A stretch of 23,168 nt of DNA from an uncultured Christensenella sp. Lineage in GTDB: Bacteria; Bacillota; Clostridia; Christensenellales; UBA1242. A program made the translations under genes and the position numbers. The notes beneath the pieces were generated by a model, which was not told where the DNA came from, made no database searches, and saw nothing but the letters and a program-made list of their open reading frames with translations. The stretch's first letter is position 1; each line of letters begins with the position of its first letter. The stretch covers positions 1 through 23,168 of the forward strand of contig CAJJUK010000025.1 of the NCBI GenBank assembly GCA_905195085.1. The letters run 5' to 3'. Positions 7,136-16,331 of the stretch are shown here, piece after piece.

Positions 7136-9841
7136 TCAAACATTTTTTCCACAACAATTTTTGTATTTCTTTCCGCTTCCACAAGGGCAAGGATCATTTC
7201 TTCCAACTTTCTTTTCTGTGTTTTTCACAGTGACCTGTTTTTTGACTTCTTGTGGTCTTGATTGTGCTTGTGGGTCATACACTCTTGCCTCTGTCATTTT
7301 TGGCTGAGGTTTTGGTTCTGGTCGTCTGATTTCAATGTTTGTGTTGAGAAGAACAATGCATGTGGTTTCTCTGATTTTTTCAATCATGTCGTCAAACATT
7401 TCATAACCTTCTTTCTTGTAAGCAAGAATTGGGTCTTGATTTCCAAAACCACGAGCAAAAATTTCATTTTTCATGGTTTGCATATCATCAATGTGGTTCA
7501 TCCAATTTGAATCAACAACCTTAAGCAAAACAAATCTTTCAATTTTTTCAAAATCAATTCCAAACTTGCCTGCTTCAACCATTCTTTCGTTGTATCTCTT
7601 TTCAACAAGTTTCAAAACTGCATTTTCCAAATCTTCACGATCAAAACCTTCACAGAATTCTTCTGTTATGACATTTTTGTCTTTTTCCAAAAGTCCTCTT
7701 TCAAGCTCTTGATTGATTTTGGCAAAATCCCATTCAAAATATGGCTTGTCATCATCAACACACTTGTCACAGAATTTTGAGATAACTCCCGGGAACATCC
7801 CCATGATTTGTTCATGAACATCAAGTCCGTCCAAAACTTTGTTTCTTTCTTTGTAGATGACTTCTCTTTGAGCATTCATAACATCGTCAAATTGCAAAAC
7901 GGTTTTTCTCATGCCAAAGTTTTGAATTTCAATTTTCTTTTGTGCTCCTTCAATTTGCTTTGAAAGAATTTTAAGTTGAATTGGTGTATCTTCTTCCAAT
8001 TTGAAGAACATTGCAATCTTCTTGAGTCTGTCGCCACCAAATCTTCTGATCAAATCATCTTCAAGAGACAAGAAGAACACGCTTGAACCTGGGTCTCCCT
8101 GACGGGAAGCACGACCACGTAACTGGTTGTCAATACGTCTTGACTCATGACGTTCTGTTCCAATAATATGCAAACCACCTGCAGCTTTAACTTCTTCTTT
8201 TTCGACATCTGTTGTCTTTTTGAATTCGTTGTATAGTTCGTTATATCTTGCTCTCGCCTTATTCATTTCAGCATCATCAACCGTGTTGAAGGCTGTGGCA
8301 TAAGAAATTTGTTCATCAGAAAAATTTTCATCTTTCATCTGTTTCTTTGCCATAAATTCTGGGTTACCACCAAGCAAAATATCCGTTCCACGACCAGCCA
8401 TGTTTGTTGCAATTGTCACAGCACCCTTTCGACCAGCTTGTGCAACAATTTGACTTTCTTGTTCGTGATTTTTGGCGTTCAAAACTGTATGTTTGATTTT
8501 TGCTTCTTTAAGTGCCTTAGAAAGCAACTCACTTTTTTCAATTGTGATTGTGCCGACCAAAATTGGTTGTCCAAGTTCATGACGTCTTTTAATTTCTTCC
8601 ACAATCGCCTTGATTTTTCCGTTTTCAGTTGTAAACACAATGTCTGGTTCGTCAATTCTGATGTTTGGTTTGTTTGTTGGAATTGTGACAACGTCAAGTT
8701 TGTAGATTGCTCTAAATTCACCTTCTTCTGTCTTGGCAGTTCCTGTCATACCAGAAAGTTTGTTGTAAATTCTGAAATAGTTTTGGAAAGTAATTGTCGC
8801 CAAAGTTTTGTTTTCGTCTTTGATTTCCACGCCTTCCTTGGCTTCAATTGCTTGGTGCAAGCCATCATTATATCTTCTTCCAGGCATCAAACGACCAGTA
8901 AATTCATCAACGATGATGACTTCTCCATCTTTAACAATGTAGTTCTCATCTCTGAACATAACAAAATTTGCTTTCAAAGCATTGTTGATATAGTGGTTCA
9001 ATTCCAAGTTGTCAATATCAGACAAGTTTTCTGTGCCATAAAATCTTTCTGCTTTTGCCACACCACTTTCTGTCAAGTTCAAAGCCTTGGTTTTTTCGTC
9101 CTTTTCATAATCTTCAGGTTTCAAAGTCTTTGCAAATTTTTGTGCCTTGACATAGTTATCACTTGATTTCATTCCCCTACCAGAAATGATAAGTGGAGTT
9201 CTTGCTTCGTCAATCAAAATGGAGTCTACTTCATCGACAATGGCAAAATTATGTCCACGCTGAACACGTTGTTCTTTCATAATTGCCATGTTGTCACGCA
9301 AATAGTCGAAACCAATTTCGTTGTTGGTGCAATAAGTAATGTCGCTGTTGTATGCTTCTCTCTTGGCCTTTTCGTCCATGCCAGAAACAACAACACCAAC
9401 AGTAAGTCCCAAAAATTTGTAAACTTTTCCCATCCACTCAGCGTCACGCTTTGCCAAATATTCATTGACAGTGACAACGTGTACACCAAGACCAGTCAAA
9501 GCATTAAGATATGCTGGCAGTGTTGCCACCAAAGTTTTTCCTTCACCTGTTGCCATTTCTGCAATACGACCTTGGTGCAGTGCAATTCCACCAAGAATTT
9601 GAACATAGAAATGACGCATTTTCAAAACTCTGTCAGAAGCTTCACGAACAACCGCATAAGCTTCTGGAAGCAAGTCCATCAAACTCTCGCCATTCTGATA
9701 ACGCTTTTTGAAATCTTCGGTGCAATTTTTAAGTTGCTCATCAGTGTAACTTCTGTATTTATCTTCCAATGCAACAACTTTATCTGCTATTTTCCTAAGT
9801 TTTCTAACTTGTGATTTGTTTTCATTCCCAAAAAGTCCCAT
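7136..9841 (-). CDS. secA: Preprotein translocase ATPase SecA
   Basis: 901 residues from MGLFGNENK. The ATG at 9839-9841 follows AAGGAGATTTTA; an in-frame TTG at 9862 lies upstream of that site. SecA drives secretory proteins through SecYEG by ATP hydrolysis at the cytoplasmic membrane. The Walker A motif MATGEGKT is at about 96-103 and the DEAD-type Walker B (VDEVDSILIDEARTP) at about 202-216. Further helicase motifs are IGFDYLRDNM, GMTGTAKTEEGEF, TNMAGRGTDILLGG and LRGRASRQGDPG. The C terminus keeps the zinc-binding tail DPCPCGSGKKYKNCC, which in other bacteria contacts SecB or the ribosome. Length and all motifs are normal, so this looks like the housekeeping SecA1. It is transcribed alone, divergently from the giant reductase gene. 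Confidence 0.98.
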   Translation of the reverse strand: MGLFGNENKSQVRKLRKIADKVVALEDKYRSYTDEQLKNCTEDFKKRYQNGESLMDLLPEAYAVVREASDRVLKMRHFYVQILGGIALHQGRIAEMATGEGKTLVATLPAYLNALTGLGVHVVTVNEYLAKRDAEWMGKVYKFLGLTVGVVVSGMDEKAKREAYNSDITYCTNNEIGFDYLRDNMAIMKEQRVQRGHNFAIVDEVDSILIDEARTPLIISGRGMKSSDNYVKAQKFAKTLKPEDYEKDEKTKALNLTESGVAKAERFYGTENLSDIDNLELNHYINNALKANFVMFRDENYIVKDGEVIIVDEFTGRLMPGRRYNDGLHQAIEAKEGVEIKDENKTLATITFQNYFRIYNKLSGMTGTAKTEEGEFRAIYKLDVVTIPTNKPNIRIDEPDIVFTTENGKIKAIVEEIKRRHELGQPILVGTITIEKSELLSKALKEAKIKHTVLNAKNHEQESQIVAQAGRKGAVTIATNMAGRGTDILLGGNPEFMAKKQMKDENFSDEQISYATAFNTVDDAEMNKARARYNELYNEFKKTTDVEKEEVKAAGGLHIIGTERHESRRIDNQLRGRASRQGDPGSSVFFLSLEDDLIRRFGGDRLKKIAMFFKLEEDTPIQLKILSKQIEGAQKKIEIQNFGMRKTVLQFDDVMNAQREVIYKERNKVLDGLDVHEQIMGMFPGVISKFCDKCVDDDKPYFEWDFAKINQELERGLLEKDKNVITEEFCEGFDREDLENAVLKLVEKRYNERMVEAGKFGIDFEKIERFVLLKVVDSNWMNHIDDMQTMKNEIFARGFGNQDPILAYKKEGYEMFDDMIEKIRETTCIVLLNTNIEIRRPEPKPQPKMTEARVYDPQAQSRPQEVKKQVTVKNTEKKVGRNDPCPCGSGKKYKNCCGKNV

Positions 9842-9864
9842 TAAAATCTCCTTGTCTTGCAATA

Positions 9865-9873
9865 ATTATATCA
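9865..9873 (-). promoter_or_regulatory. Extended -10 promoter of secA
   Basis: On the minus strand TGATATAAT is a perfect extended -10. No good -35 box lies 16-18 bases upstream; the region is A/T tracts. Confidence 0.5.
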
Positions 9874-9980
9874 ATAATAGCAAAAATAATAAAAAAAAAC
9901 AAGTTTTTTGCTCCCTAATTTAGCAATAACAAACAATTTCGAATCAATTAATTTTTGCCCCGCTATTTTTCCTACAATAA

Positions 9981-10009
9981 TTGACAAAATACACACATTA
10001 TGATAAACT
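9981..10009 (+). promoter_or_regulatory. Promoter of the giant reductase/coiled-coil gene
   Basis: TTGACA at 9981-9986, a 17-base spacer and TAAACT at 10004-10009, preceded by TGA. Transcription should begin near 10016, giving a leader of about 20 bases with AGGAGG at 10025-10030. Confidence 0.65.
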
Positions 10010-10035
10010 TATAAAAATGTTTTTAGGAGGATTAC

Positions 10036-13000
10036 ATGGCAGACGATAAGTTGAACCTGACTGAAAGTTTCAAGGAAATCACTGTTACAAGAGGTGACTC
10101 AACTGAAACTATAAAAATCCCAATGATTGGTCAAGGAACTTGGATGCTTGATGATACAAACACAGAAAAAGCAGTTTCTGATGCCCTTGATGCTGGATAT
10201 GTTGCCATAGACACTGCACAGGGATATGGAAATGAAGAATATGTTGGAAGAGCCATTCAACGTGCTTTGGCTGGAGGCCTTGCAAGAGATAAGATTTTTA
10301 TTTCTTCCAAACTTAATCCAGGCACCGCAAAATCAGATGCTGAGCTCGGATCTATGACTGAAGCGGATGCGGAGAGAGAAAAGGCACGCATAAGAACAGA
10401 AGTAGAGAAAAGTTTCGCTGCTCTTGGTTTGACTGGTGAGCATGATTATATTGATTGTTATTACATTCATTCGCCAGCACCATGGAATGAAATGGAAGAG
10501 GGTCACGAAAGCGAATATATGAACAGCGTCCTTCTTCAATGGCAGGTTTTGAATGAATATTATCAAGCAGGAAAAATCAAAACCATCGGGGTTTCAAACT
10601 TTTCGATTCAGGCACTGAACAGGTTGAAAGAAATTTGTGAATTAGAACATTTGCAAATGCCACAAGTTATGCAAATGCCTCTTTTGATTGGACATAATGA
10701 AGAAGAAAGAGTGAGATTTTGCACAGAGAACAATATTCAGCCTGTTGCATATTCAATTTTAGGATCAAAGCACCTTTTGGATCACGAACTTGTCAAAGCG
10801 ATGGCTTCAAAGTATGGAATGACACCTGCAGAACTTTGCACATATTACACAACACAAGTTTTGAAAGTTCCTTCACTGACTCGTTCAACAAATCCTGAGA
10901 GAATAAGAGCAAATTCTCAAGTCCCAAATGTGCCCCTGTCAGAACTTGATACAAGAATTTTGTCAGCATGCAACGATGATTGTCGTGAATGGGACGTCAG
11001 AATGGGCTGGCATAAAACTGCGGAAGGACGATTCTTAGACACTCCATTTGGTCAAGAACAAATTGACGCAACAAGAGATGGAGTTGGCGGATTGAACGTT
11101 CTTGATCTATTGCCATTTGCTGACTTGGATTATGATACACTTGAAACCGCAAATCCTGAGATTTATGCAAGGTACAATGAAACTGCACAAAGATTTGCAG
11201 ACACTTTTGGAGCTCTTGATTTAAGCACACTCAACGAAGTTGTAACGCATTTGACCCCATCAAAAGCATTACTTCTCGACAACTGCAGACATGACTTCAG
11301 AGACGATAGAACAAACTTAACAGGTTGGTTGCAATCAGCACTTATAACCAAACTTGTTGAAGAGAATTCCCCTATTCCAACGGAAACGGCTCGTAAGATT
11401 TATGAACTTGGTTGGCGAGATTCATTCTTGCATGATTTGGAAATTTGGAGAGCCGATGAAAGGTTTGCCAGCAACCCAGTTATAACTTCACTTATAACAA
11501 CTTTTGAAAGTGAAACTCCTCCAATATTGGAAGAACATTCTGAGGACCACACTCGAAGACCAACTTCCCCTTCTCGTTCGTCAAGAAGAAGTAGAGTTCC
11601 TGATAAGGACTTGAAAATAGTTCTTTCTCATTTGGATGAAAAAACTGAGGACTTCTATCTTTATGTTCCATACACAAAAAACAATGGAACTGAACTAGAC
11701 TATCTGGAAATTATTGTTGCCGATGATGGTTTGTTTGTTAACGTTGCTGGTTTCAAGGAAGACCCTAAAGAAACAACTCGCTGCAAGATTTTAACTCAAG
11801 GTTTGAGAGATGTTGATGGAGAACAACATCTTGCACTTGGAATTGAACAAAACCATGAAAATTCTGTAGTTATTCTTCCAATAACAGTAAGCAACAATGA
11901 AATCTTCTTCAGAAATTTTCAAAAAATTGCAAACTATACTCTTGAAAACACAAAAGAAGTTAAAGATAACGAAATACCAAAATTTACAACAATAACAAAA
12001 GATCTTCCGGAACTTGTTCGCGATGATTCCGCTGGTGGAAGCGGCGGAAGCGGAGAGAGAAGAAGAGAGCCTAGGACAGAAACAAGAACAGAAACCATTG
12101 GTCCAAGAAGAATTCCTGGAAACTTAATTTACAAAGCAGGAGACACTTCATATATTTTTCTCCCTTACAAGACTGAAGATAACAGAAGCAGCCATTTAGT
12201 TTTAATTCAACAAGGTGAAAATCTTTATTTAAACATTAAAGGGTTTGATGAAACAGATAGGACCAAAAGCACAACCTGTCAAATTTTTTCTGCTTCTTTC
12301 GTTACAGTTGAGGATAAAGAAATTCTTTCTTTGGAACTTGAAGTAAATGGTAGAAAGCGTAATGTTAACTTTCCAATTCCAAAGGAAAGAAATGAACAGT
12401 TATTAACTGATTTGAATGCTCTTCTTGCACACACGAACATAAGACATACCGAAATAGAAGTTTATGATTGTCCAAGAGTTAGTAACCCGGCATTTGATGA
12501 AAGTTTAAATCCAGAAATGCCTCTAACAGGAGAATTGTCTGAAGAAGACAAACTTGTAAGAGCAAAAAGGACTGGGCAGGCATTAGAATCTCAAACATTA
12601 ACAATTGGAGAGGAATCAATAACCGGTTTCAGTCAAGAAATTGAAGCTAAAAAATTAGGATTAAGCAGTGCTCAAAAAATAACATTATTTGATTCAACAT
12701 CTTATACCAGCTCTGGTGCAACAATCCTCAAAGATGCTCTTTTGATGGTTACATCGGAAGATAAATCTGCTCCCGTGGCTATTTTCACAAAGGGAACAAA
12801 AACAGAAGAAGGAAGAGAAATTCCGACCATCCAATTTAAAGTTTCAAAAGAATTTATTGATGATTTTCGTGCTAAAAATCCAGAAGTGGAAATTCCAGAT
12901 GGTTCTGCTGATGGGGATTATGTTGTTTATGAAGTTGACAAACTCAAATTGTCACAAGATTTGAATATCAGTGATGTGCAAATTAGAGGTGCAGGATCTG

Positions 13001-15147
13001 AATTTGCAGTTCTATTTTCTGCTCTCGGTTGTCAAATTGTTGACAAAAACAAACATTTTGGAATGGTCAAAAACGAAGAAAATCCATTCAATATTGGAGT
13101 TACAACTGATTTCTTATCAACAGTTCTAAAGCCAGAAACAGAAAAGAGCGATATTGAAAAAGCCTGTTCATACGATAGAACTGGAGTAAGTTATGAAGCC
13201 CTTTTAATTTCAAGAATTCAACTTGAAAGAAAAAAATCTACAGAACCTGACAAAATTGTCAGTGTAACTTTGCCTGAAGGTTCTTCTTCTCCAGAAGAAA
13301 AATTATATTCTGTCCCAATCAAAGTAAAAAATGAAGATGGCTCAACATCTCCTGAATATCTAAACATAAGAATTGACAGAGAAGGGAAATCCTATGCTTA
13401 TCTTCATATCACAGGTGAAAGCGTAAAATCTGCAAAAATTCCAAAATTTTATGAAATTGATATTGCACATCTTGAAGAGAGTGCATCTTCAACCTTAGAT
13501 TCAATTGAAAATCCATCTTTATATCTGGGACTAAAAGATGGAAAAGATGTGGTTCGTATTAATATTGATATAAACTATGATGAAAATTCAGAAATCTTGA
13601 GATCTCTAAAAACCGATATCTTAGAGAAAGAATTTAACGAAAGAATAGAGGAAGAAGAAAAAACTAAACCTTTATTTGATGGCGCAGAGCGAAAAGTTGG
13701 TGATGAAAATTATCTCATTTATCCAAGACCAAAAGAAAGGAAGGCAACTGTGTTATCTTATGGTGACATAGCTATTCTTACGAGAAAACCTAGAGAAAGA
13801 GAAGAAGAGCATTTGATTTCTAGATCACCAACTCTTATGGACCCACCTGTTGTTGATAGAGAAAGAACAACAACTATAATTGATAGAGGAGGTGGCGGAG
13901 GAGGAAATCCACCTCCTCCTGAAGATCCTGAACCGGAAGAACCTATCAAGCCTATTGATTGGAAAGAAAAACTTGACCCAATCAAACCTCCAAAAAAGAA
14001 TGGTGTCAGAAACATGTTGATAGGATTATTTGCTCTATGCACTTTAATGTCAATATTGGTACCTTGGCTTGCAATCGGATCAATAGTTTTTGCAGGTGCA
14101 GCAATTGTCAACGAGGTTCGCCCATGGATTGTCAGTGTTCATAAAGCAAACAAAGAAAGAAGATATAAAAAACAACACACATACAAACCTGGCAAAGACA
14201 AAGAAAAAGAGTTGCAACAGGGACTCACAAAAACGAAAGGTGATTTAGTTAAGCAAAGAAATAAATTGAATTACTTAAATGAGCAACGTCGTAGAATTGA
14301 AGCCGATCCAACCTTATCTGAATCTCAACGTCGTAAAAAACTAGAAAAAATAGACAAAGAAATCAACTCGGCTCGTGTTGAAGTTGAGCGACTTCAGATT
14401 GATGTTTCAAATCAAGAATTGAATATTCAATCAGCAAAACTGGAAAAACAAATTGCTCTTTCAAAAGAAGTGATTGAATCAAGAAGAAAAAGAGACGAAC
14501 AAATTCAAAAAGCCGAAGATGCCGATCTTTCTGCTTTGCAAAAAACTAACGAAAACAAAGAAAAAGAGCTTAATGCAGCAACAACAAAAATGTCCGAATT
14601 GACTGAAGAAAAAGAAGAATTCGAAAGAGATAAGGCTGAATTAGATGCTCTTGAAGCTAGAGATGAAGGATCTCTTTCCCCTGAGGAACTTGAAAAACTT
14701 AAAAAACTTCGTGCTAAAATGAAGAAAAAGAAAGGAAAGACTGTTGAAGGATATGAAAGAGAAATTGCAGAATATGGTTCAAGAATTGAGACTTTAACAA
14801 GAGAGAAGGAAGAAGCACAAGGAATCTTAGACGGAAGAAGTAGAGAAGTTGATGAACAAAGATCTGCAAGGGACGAAGAAATCCGTCGATTAGAAAATGA
14901 AGAACAAGATCTTCAAAGAAGAAAAGATGAATTTGATAGAAATGTCGATGAGGCTAACGAAAGAAGAAAGCACGCCACTGGAAGTGATGCCATTATGGAA
15001 GATTATTCTCTTGGAGAACTTCCATCAGAAGAAGAACACGAAACAGAGGGAGAAGAATTGTCTGAAGAAGAAAGAAGGAGAAGATCTGAAAGGGGAAGAG
15101 GTCGTGAAGCTGGCGGAGCTGGTCGAGGTCGTGAAGCTGGCGGATAA
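10036..15147 (+). CDS. Giant multidomain protein: aldo/keto reductase domain, repeated beta modules, membrane hairpin, coiled coil
   Basis: 1703 residues; the ATG follows AGGAGGATTAC. Residues about 10-310 are an aldo/keto reductase, an NADPH-dependent carbonyl reductase fold. The catalytic tetrad appears complete: D59 and Y64 in DTAQGYGNE, K92 in ISSK, H145 in YYIH. GVSNFS (185-190) and STNPERI (284-290) also fit, with R283 where a cofactor-binding lysine is usual. Residues 325-495 are helical and unassigned. Two related beta-rich modules follow at about 523-640 and 693-800, with a weaker third at 1073-1195, joined by Ser/Arg/Gly linkers. A distinct region spans 850-1060. Poly-Gly/Pro (1285-1305) precedes a hydrophobic hairpin at about 1326-1366. 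Residues 1390-1650 form a long charged coiled coil, and the tail repeats GRGREAGG. With no signal peptide and a two-pass hairpin, both ends should be cytoplasmic. I know of no family with this layout, and the function is unknown. Confidence 0.85.
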   Translation: MADDKLNLTESFKEITVTRGDSTETIKIPMIGQGTWMLDDTNTEKAVSDALDAGYVAIDTAQGYGNEEYVGRAIQRALAGGLARDKIFISSKLNPGTAKSDAELGSMTEADAEREKARIRTEVEKSFAALGLTGEHDYIDCYYIHSPAPWNEMEEGHESEYMNSVLLQWQVLNEYYQAGKIKTIGVSNFSIQALNRLKEICELEHLQMPQVMQMPLLIGHNEEERVRFCTENNIQPVAYSILGSKHLLDHELVKAMASKYGMTPAELCTYYTTQVLKVPSLTRSTNPERIRANSQVPNVPLSELDTRILSACNDDCREWDVRMGWHKTAEGRFLDTPFGQEQIDATRDGVGGLNVLDLLPFADLDYDTLETANPEIYARYNETAQRFADTFGALDLSTLNEVVTHLTPSKALLLDNCRHDFRDDRTNLTGWLQSALITKLVEENSPIPTETARKIYELGWRDSFLHDLEIWRADERFASNPVITSLITTFESETPPILEEHSEDHTRRPTSPSRSSRRSRVPDKDLKIVLSHLDEKTEDFYLYVPYTKNNGTELDYLEIIVADDGLFVNVAGFKEDPKETTRCKILTQGLRDVDGEQHLALGIEQNHENSVVILPITVSNNEIFFRNFQKIANYTLENTKEVKDNEIPKFTTITKDLPELVRDDSAGGSGGSGERRREPRTETRTETIGPRRIPGNLIYKAGDTSYIFLPYKTEDNRSSHLVLIQQGENLYLNIKGFDETDRTKSTTCQIFSASFVTVEDKEILSLELEVNGRKRNVNFPIPKERNEQLLTDLNALLAHTNIRHTEIEVYDCPRVSNPAFDESLNPEMPLTGELSEEDKLVRAKRTGQALESQTLTIGEESITGFSQEIEAKKLGLSSAQKITLFDSTSYTSSGATILKDALLMVTSEDKSAPVAIFTKGTKTEEGREIPTIQFKVSKEFIDDFRAKNPEVEIPDGSADGDYVVYEVDKLKLSQDLNISDVQIRGAGSEFAVLFSALGCQIVDKNKHFGMVKNEENPFNIGVTTDFLSTVLKPETEKSDIEKACSYDRTGVSYEALLISRIQLERKKSTEPDKIVSVTLPEGSSSPEEKLYSVPIKVKNEDGSTSPEYLNIRIDREGKSYAYLHITGESVKSAKIPKFYEIDIAHLEESASSTLDSIENPSLYLGLKDGKDVVRINIDINYDENSEILRSLKTDILEKEFNERIEEEEKTKPLFDGAERKVGDENYLIYPRPKERKATVLSYGDIAILTRKPREREEEHLISRSPTLMDPPVVDRERTTTIIDRGGGGGGNPPPPEDPEPEEPIKPIDWKEKLDPIKPPKKNGVRNMLIGLFALCTLMSILVPWLAIGSIVFAGAAIVNEVRPWIVSVHKANKERRYKKQHTYKPGKDKEKELQQGLTKTKGDLVKQRNKLNYLNEQRRRIEADPTLSESQRRKKLEKIDKEINSARVEVERLQIDVSNQELNIQSAKLEKQIALSKEVIESRRKRDEQIQKAEDADLSALQKTNENKEKELNAATTKMSELTEEKEEFERDKAELDALEARDEGSLSPEELEKLKKLRAKMKKKKGKTVEGYEREIAEYGSRIETLTREKEEAQGILDGRSREVDEQRSARDEEIRRLENEEQDLQRRKDEFDRNVDEANERRKHATGSDAIMEDYSLGELPSEEEHETEGEELSEEERRRRSERGRGREAGGAGRGREAGG
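15098..15144 (+). repeat. 27-base tandem repeat encoding the C-terminal tail
   Basis: The 20-base unit GAGGTCGTGAAGCTGGCGGA occurs at 15098-15117 and 15125-15144, a nine-codon period that encodes two copies of GREAGG in the giant protein. A tract like this can change copy number by slippage. Confidence 0.8.
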
Positions 15148-15168
15148 ACTGAAAATTGAAATTATCAA

Positions 15169-15194
15169 GGAGAGGTGGAATGACCCATCTCTCC
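15169..15194 (+). promoter_or_regulatory. Hairpin in the ychF leader, overlapping a possible small ORF
   Basis: GGAGAGGTGG pairs with CCATCTCTCC (10 pairs, one G-T) around a six-base loop. No T run follows, so it is not a standard terminator. The left arm contains AAGGAG spaced seven bases from an ATG at 15180. That frame would encode 28 residues and end at 15266, inside ychF. The hairpin lies 20 bases before the ychF start and may adjust its translation. Confidence 0.45.
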
Positions 15195-15213
15195 AAATTA
15201 TTATGGAGAATTT

Positions 15214-16308
15214 ATGAAAATTGGTGTTGTAGGTTTGCCAAATGTTGGCAAAAGTTCACTTTTTAATGCAATCACAGAAGCTGGCGCTGAAAGTGCCAAC
15301 TATCCTTTTTGCACTATCGAACCAAACATTGGAATTGTTGACGTTCCAGACAAAAGATTGCAGGTTTTGGGAGAAATGTATCACACACAAAAAATCACTC
15401 CTGCAAGCATTGAGTTTGTTGATATTGCAGGACTTGTTGCCGGAGCAAGTCACGGAGAAGGTCTTGGAAACAAATTCTTGAGTCACATTCGTGAAGTTGA
15501 CGCAATCGTTCATGTTGTGAGATGTTTTGACAACGACAAAATCATTCATGTGAATGGAAGCATTGACCCAAAACATGACATTGAGACAATTGAAATGGAA
15601 CTTGCACTTTCTGATCTCGAACAAGTCAACAAAATCTTGGAAAAGAATGCAAAACTTGTCAAAACCACTGGCGACAAATCTTTGATTTTGACAGTTGATA
15701 TGTTGACAAAAATCAAAGAAGCATTGGAAGTTGGAAAACAAGCAAGAATTTTGGAATATTCAGATGAAGAGAAAAAACTTCTGAAAAATTTTTCTCTTTT
15801 GACAGCAAAACCAGTCATCTATGTTGCCAATATCAGCGAGAACGACATTGGAAAACCTGATTGCGATTATGTCAAACAAGTCAAAGAAATTGCAAAGGAA
15901 GAAGGTGCAAAAGTTGTCGTTCTCTCTGCAAAAATTGAAGAAGAAATCGTTGGACTTGACAAAGATGAAAGAGATTTGTTCAAAGAAGAACTAGGAATCA
16001 AAGAAAGCGGTCTTGAAAAACTTGTTGTGGCAAGTTATGATTTGCTTGGACTTCAAAGTTATTTGACTGCTGGTGAAAAAGAAGTTCGTGCTTGGACAAT
16101 TGTTAAGGGAACAAAAGCTCCTGCCGCCGCTGGAAAAATTCACACAGACTTCGAAAAAGGATTCATCAAAGCAGAAGTTGTAAGTTATGACGACCTTGTT
16201 GAAGCAGGCAGTTTTTTAAAAGCAAAAGAAAAAGGAAAAGTCAGAATGGAAGGAAAAGATTATGTTGTTCAAGATGGCGATGTGATCTTATTCCGTTTTA
16301 ACAACTAA
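15214..16308 (+). CDS. ychF: YchF/Ola1-type ATPase
   Basis: 364 residues, the standard length. YchF is an Obg-family P-loop NTPase that prefers ATP and associates with ribosomes. The P-loop is GLPNVGKSS at 7-15, followed by NYPFCTIEPN and DIAGLVAGASHGEGLGN (about 69-85). The usual NKxD guanine-specificity motif is replaced by NISEND, as expected for the ATP-preferring subfamily. The C-terminal TGS domain (about 281-362) contains KGTKAPAAAGKIHTDFEKGF. GGAG precedes the ATG. It lies 66 bases after the giant gene with no clear promoter of its own, so it may be read through from that gene. mrnC, rlmB and sigH follow closely. Confidence 0.97.
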   Translation: MKIGVVGLPNVGKSSLFNAITEAGAESANYPFCTIEPNIGIVDVPDKRLQVLGEMYHTQKITPASIEFVDIAGLVAGASHGEGLGNKFLSHIREVDAIVHVVRCFDNDKIIHVNGSIDPKHDIETIEMELALSDLEQVNKILEKNAKLVKTTGDKSLILTVDMLTKIKEALEVGKQARILEYSDEEKKLLKNFSLLTAKPVIYVANISENDIGKPDCDYVKQVKEIAKEEGAKVVVLSAKIEEEIVGLDKDERDLFKEELGIKESGLEKLVVASYDLLGLQSYLTAGEKEVRAWTIVKGTKAPAAAGKIHTDFEKGFIKAEVVSYDDLVEAGSFLKAKEKGKVRMEGKDYVVQDGDVILFRFNN

Positions 16309-16331
16309 TCAAACCAGTTTAAGGGAAAATT

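Noticed and set aside
8309..9166. Open frame of 285 codons antisense to secA
   Set aside because: It lies wholly inside secA on the other strand, has cysteine/phenylalanine-rich low-complexity content typical of reverse reading of AT-rich genes, and has no ribosome binding site.
9842..9862. Longer secA N terminus from a TTG at 9862
   Set aside because: The Shine-Dalgarno site AAGGAG lies inside this stretch and serves the ATG at 9841; MGLFGNENK is a normal SecA start.
9879..9926. Inverted repeats AGCAAAAA/TTTTTGCT and TTGCT/AGCAA between secA and the giant gene
   Set aside because: Short and made largely of A/T runs; chance is likely in this base composition.
15169..15194. Intrinsic terminator for the giant gene
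   Set aside because: The stem is strong but the following bases (AAATTATTATGG) are not a T run. It is listed as a leader hairpin instead.
14897..15217. 106-codon frame overlapping the end of the giant gene
   Set aside because: It is an out-of-frame reading of the lysine/glutamate-rich coiled coil, with no ribosome binding site or family resemblance.
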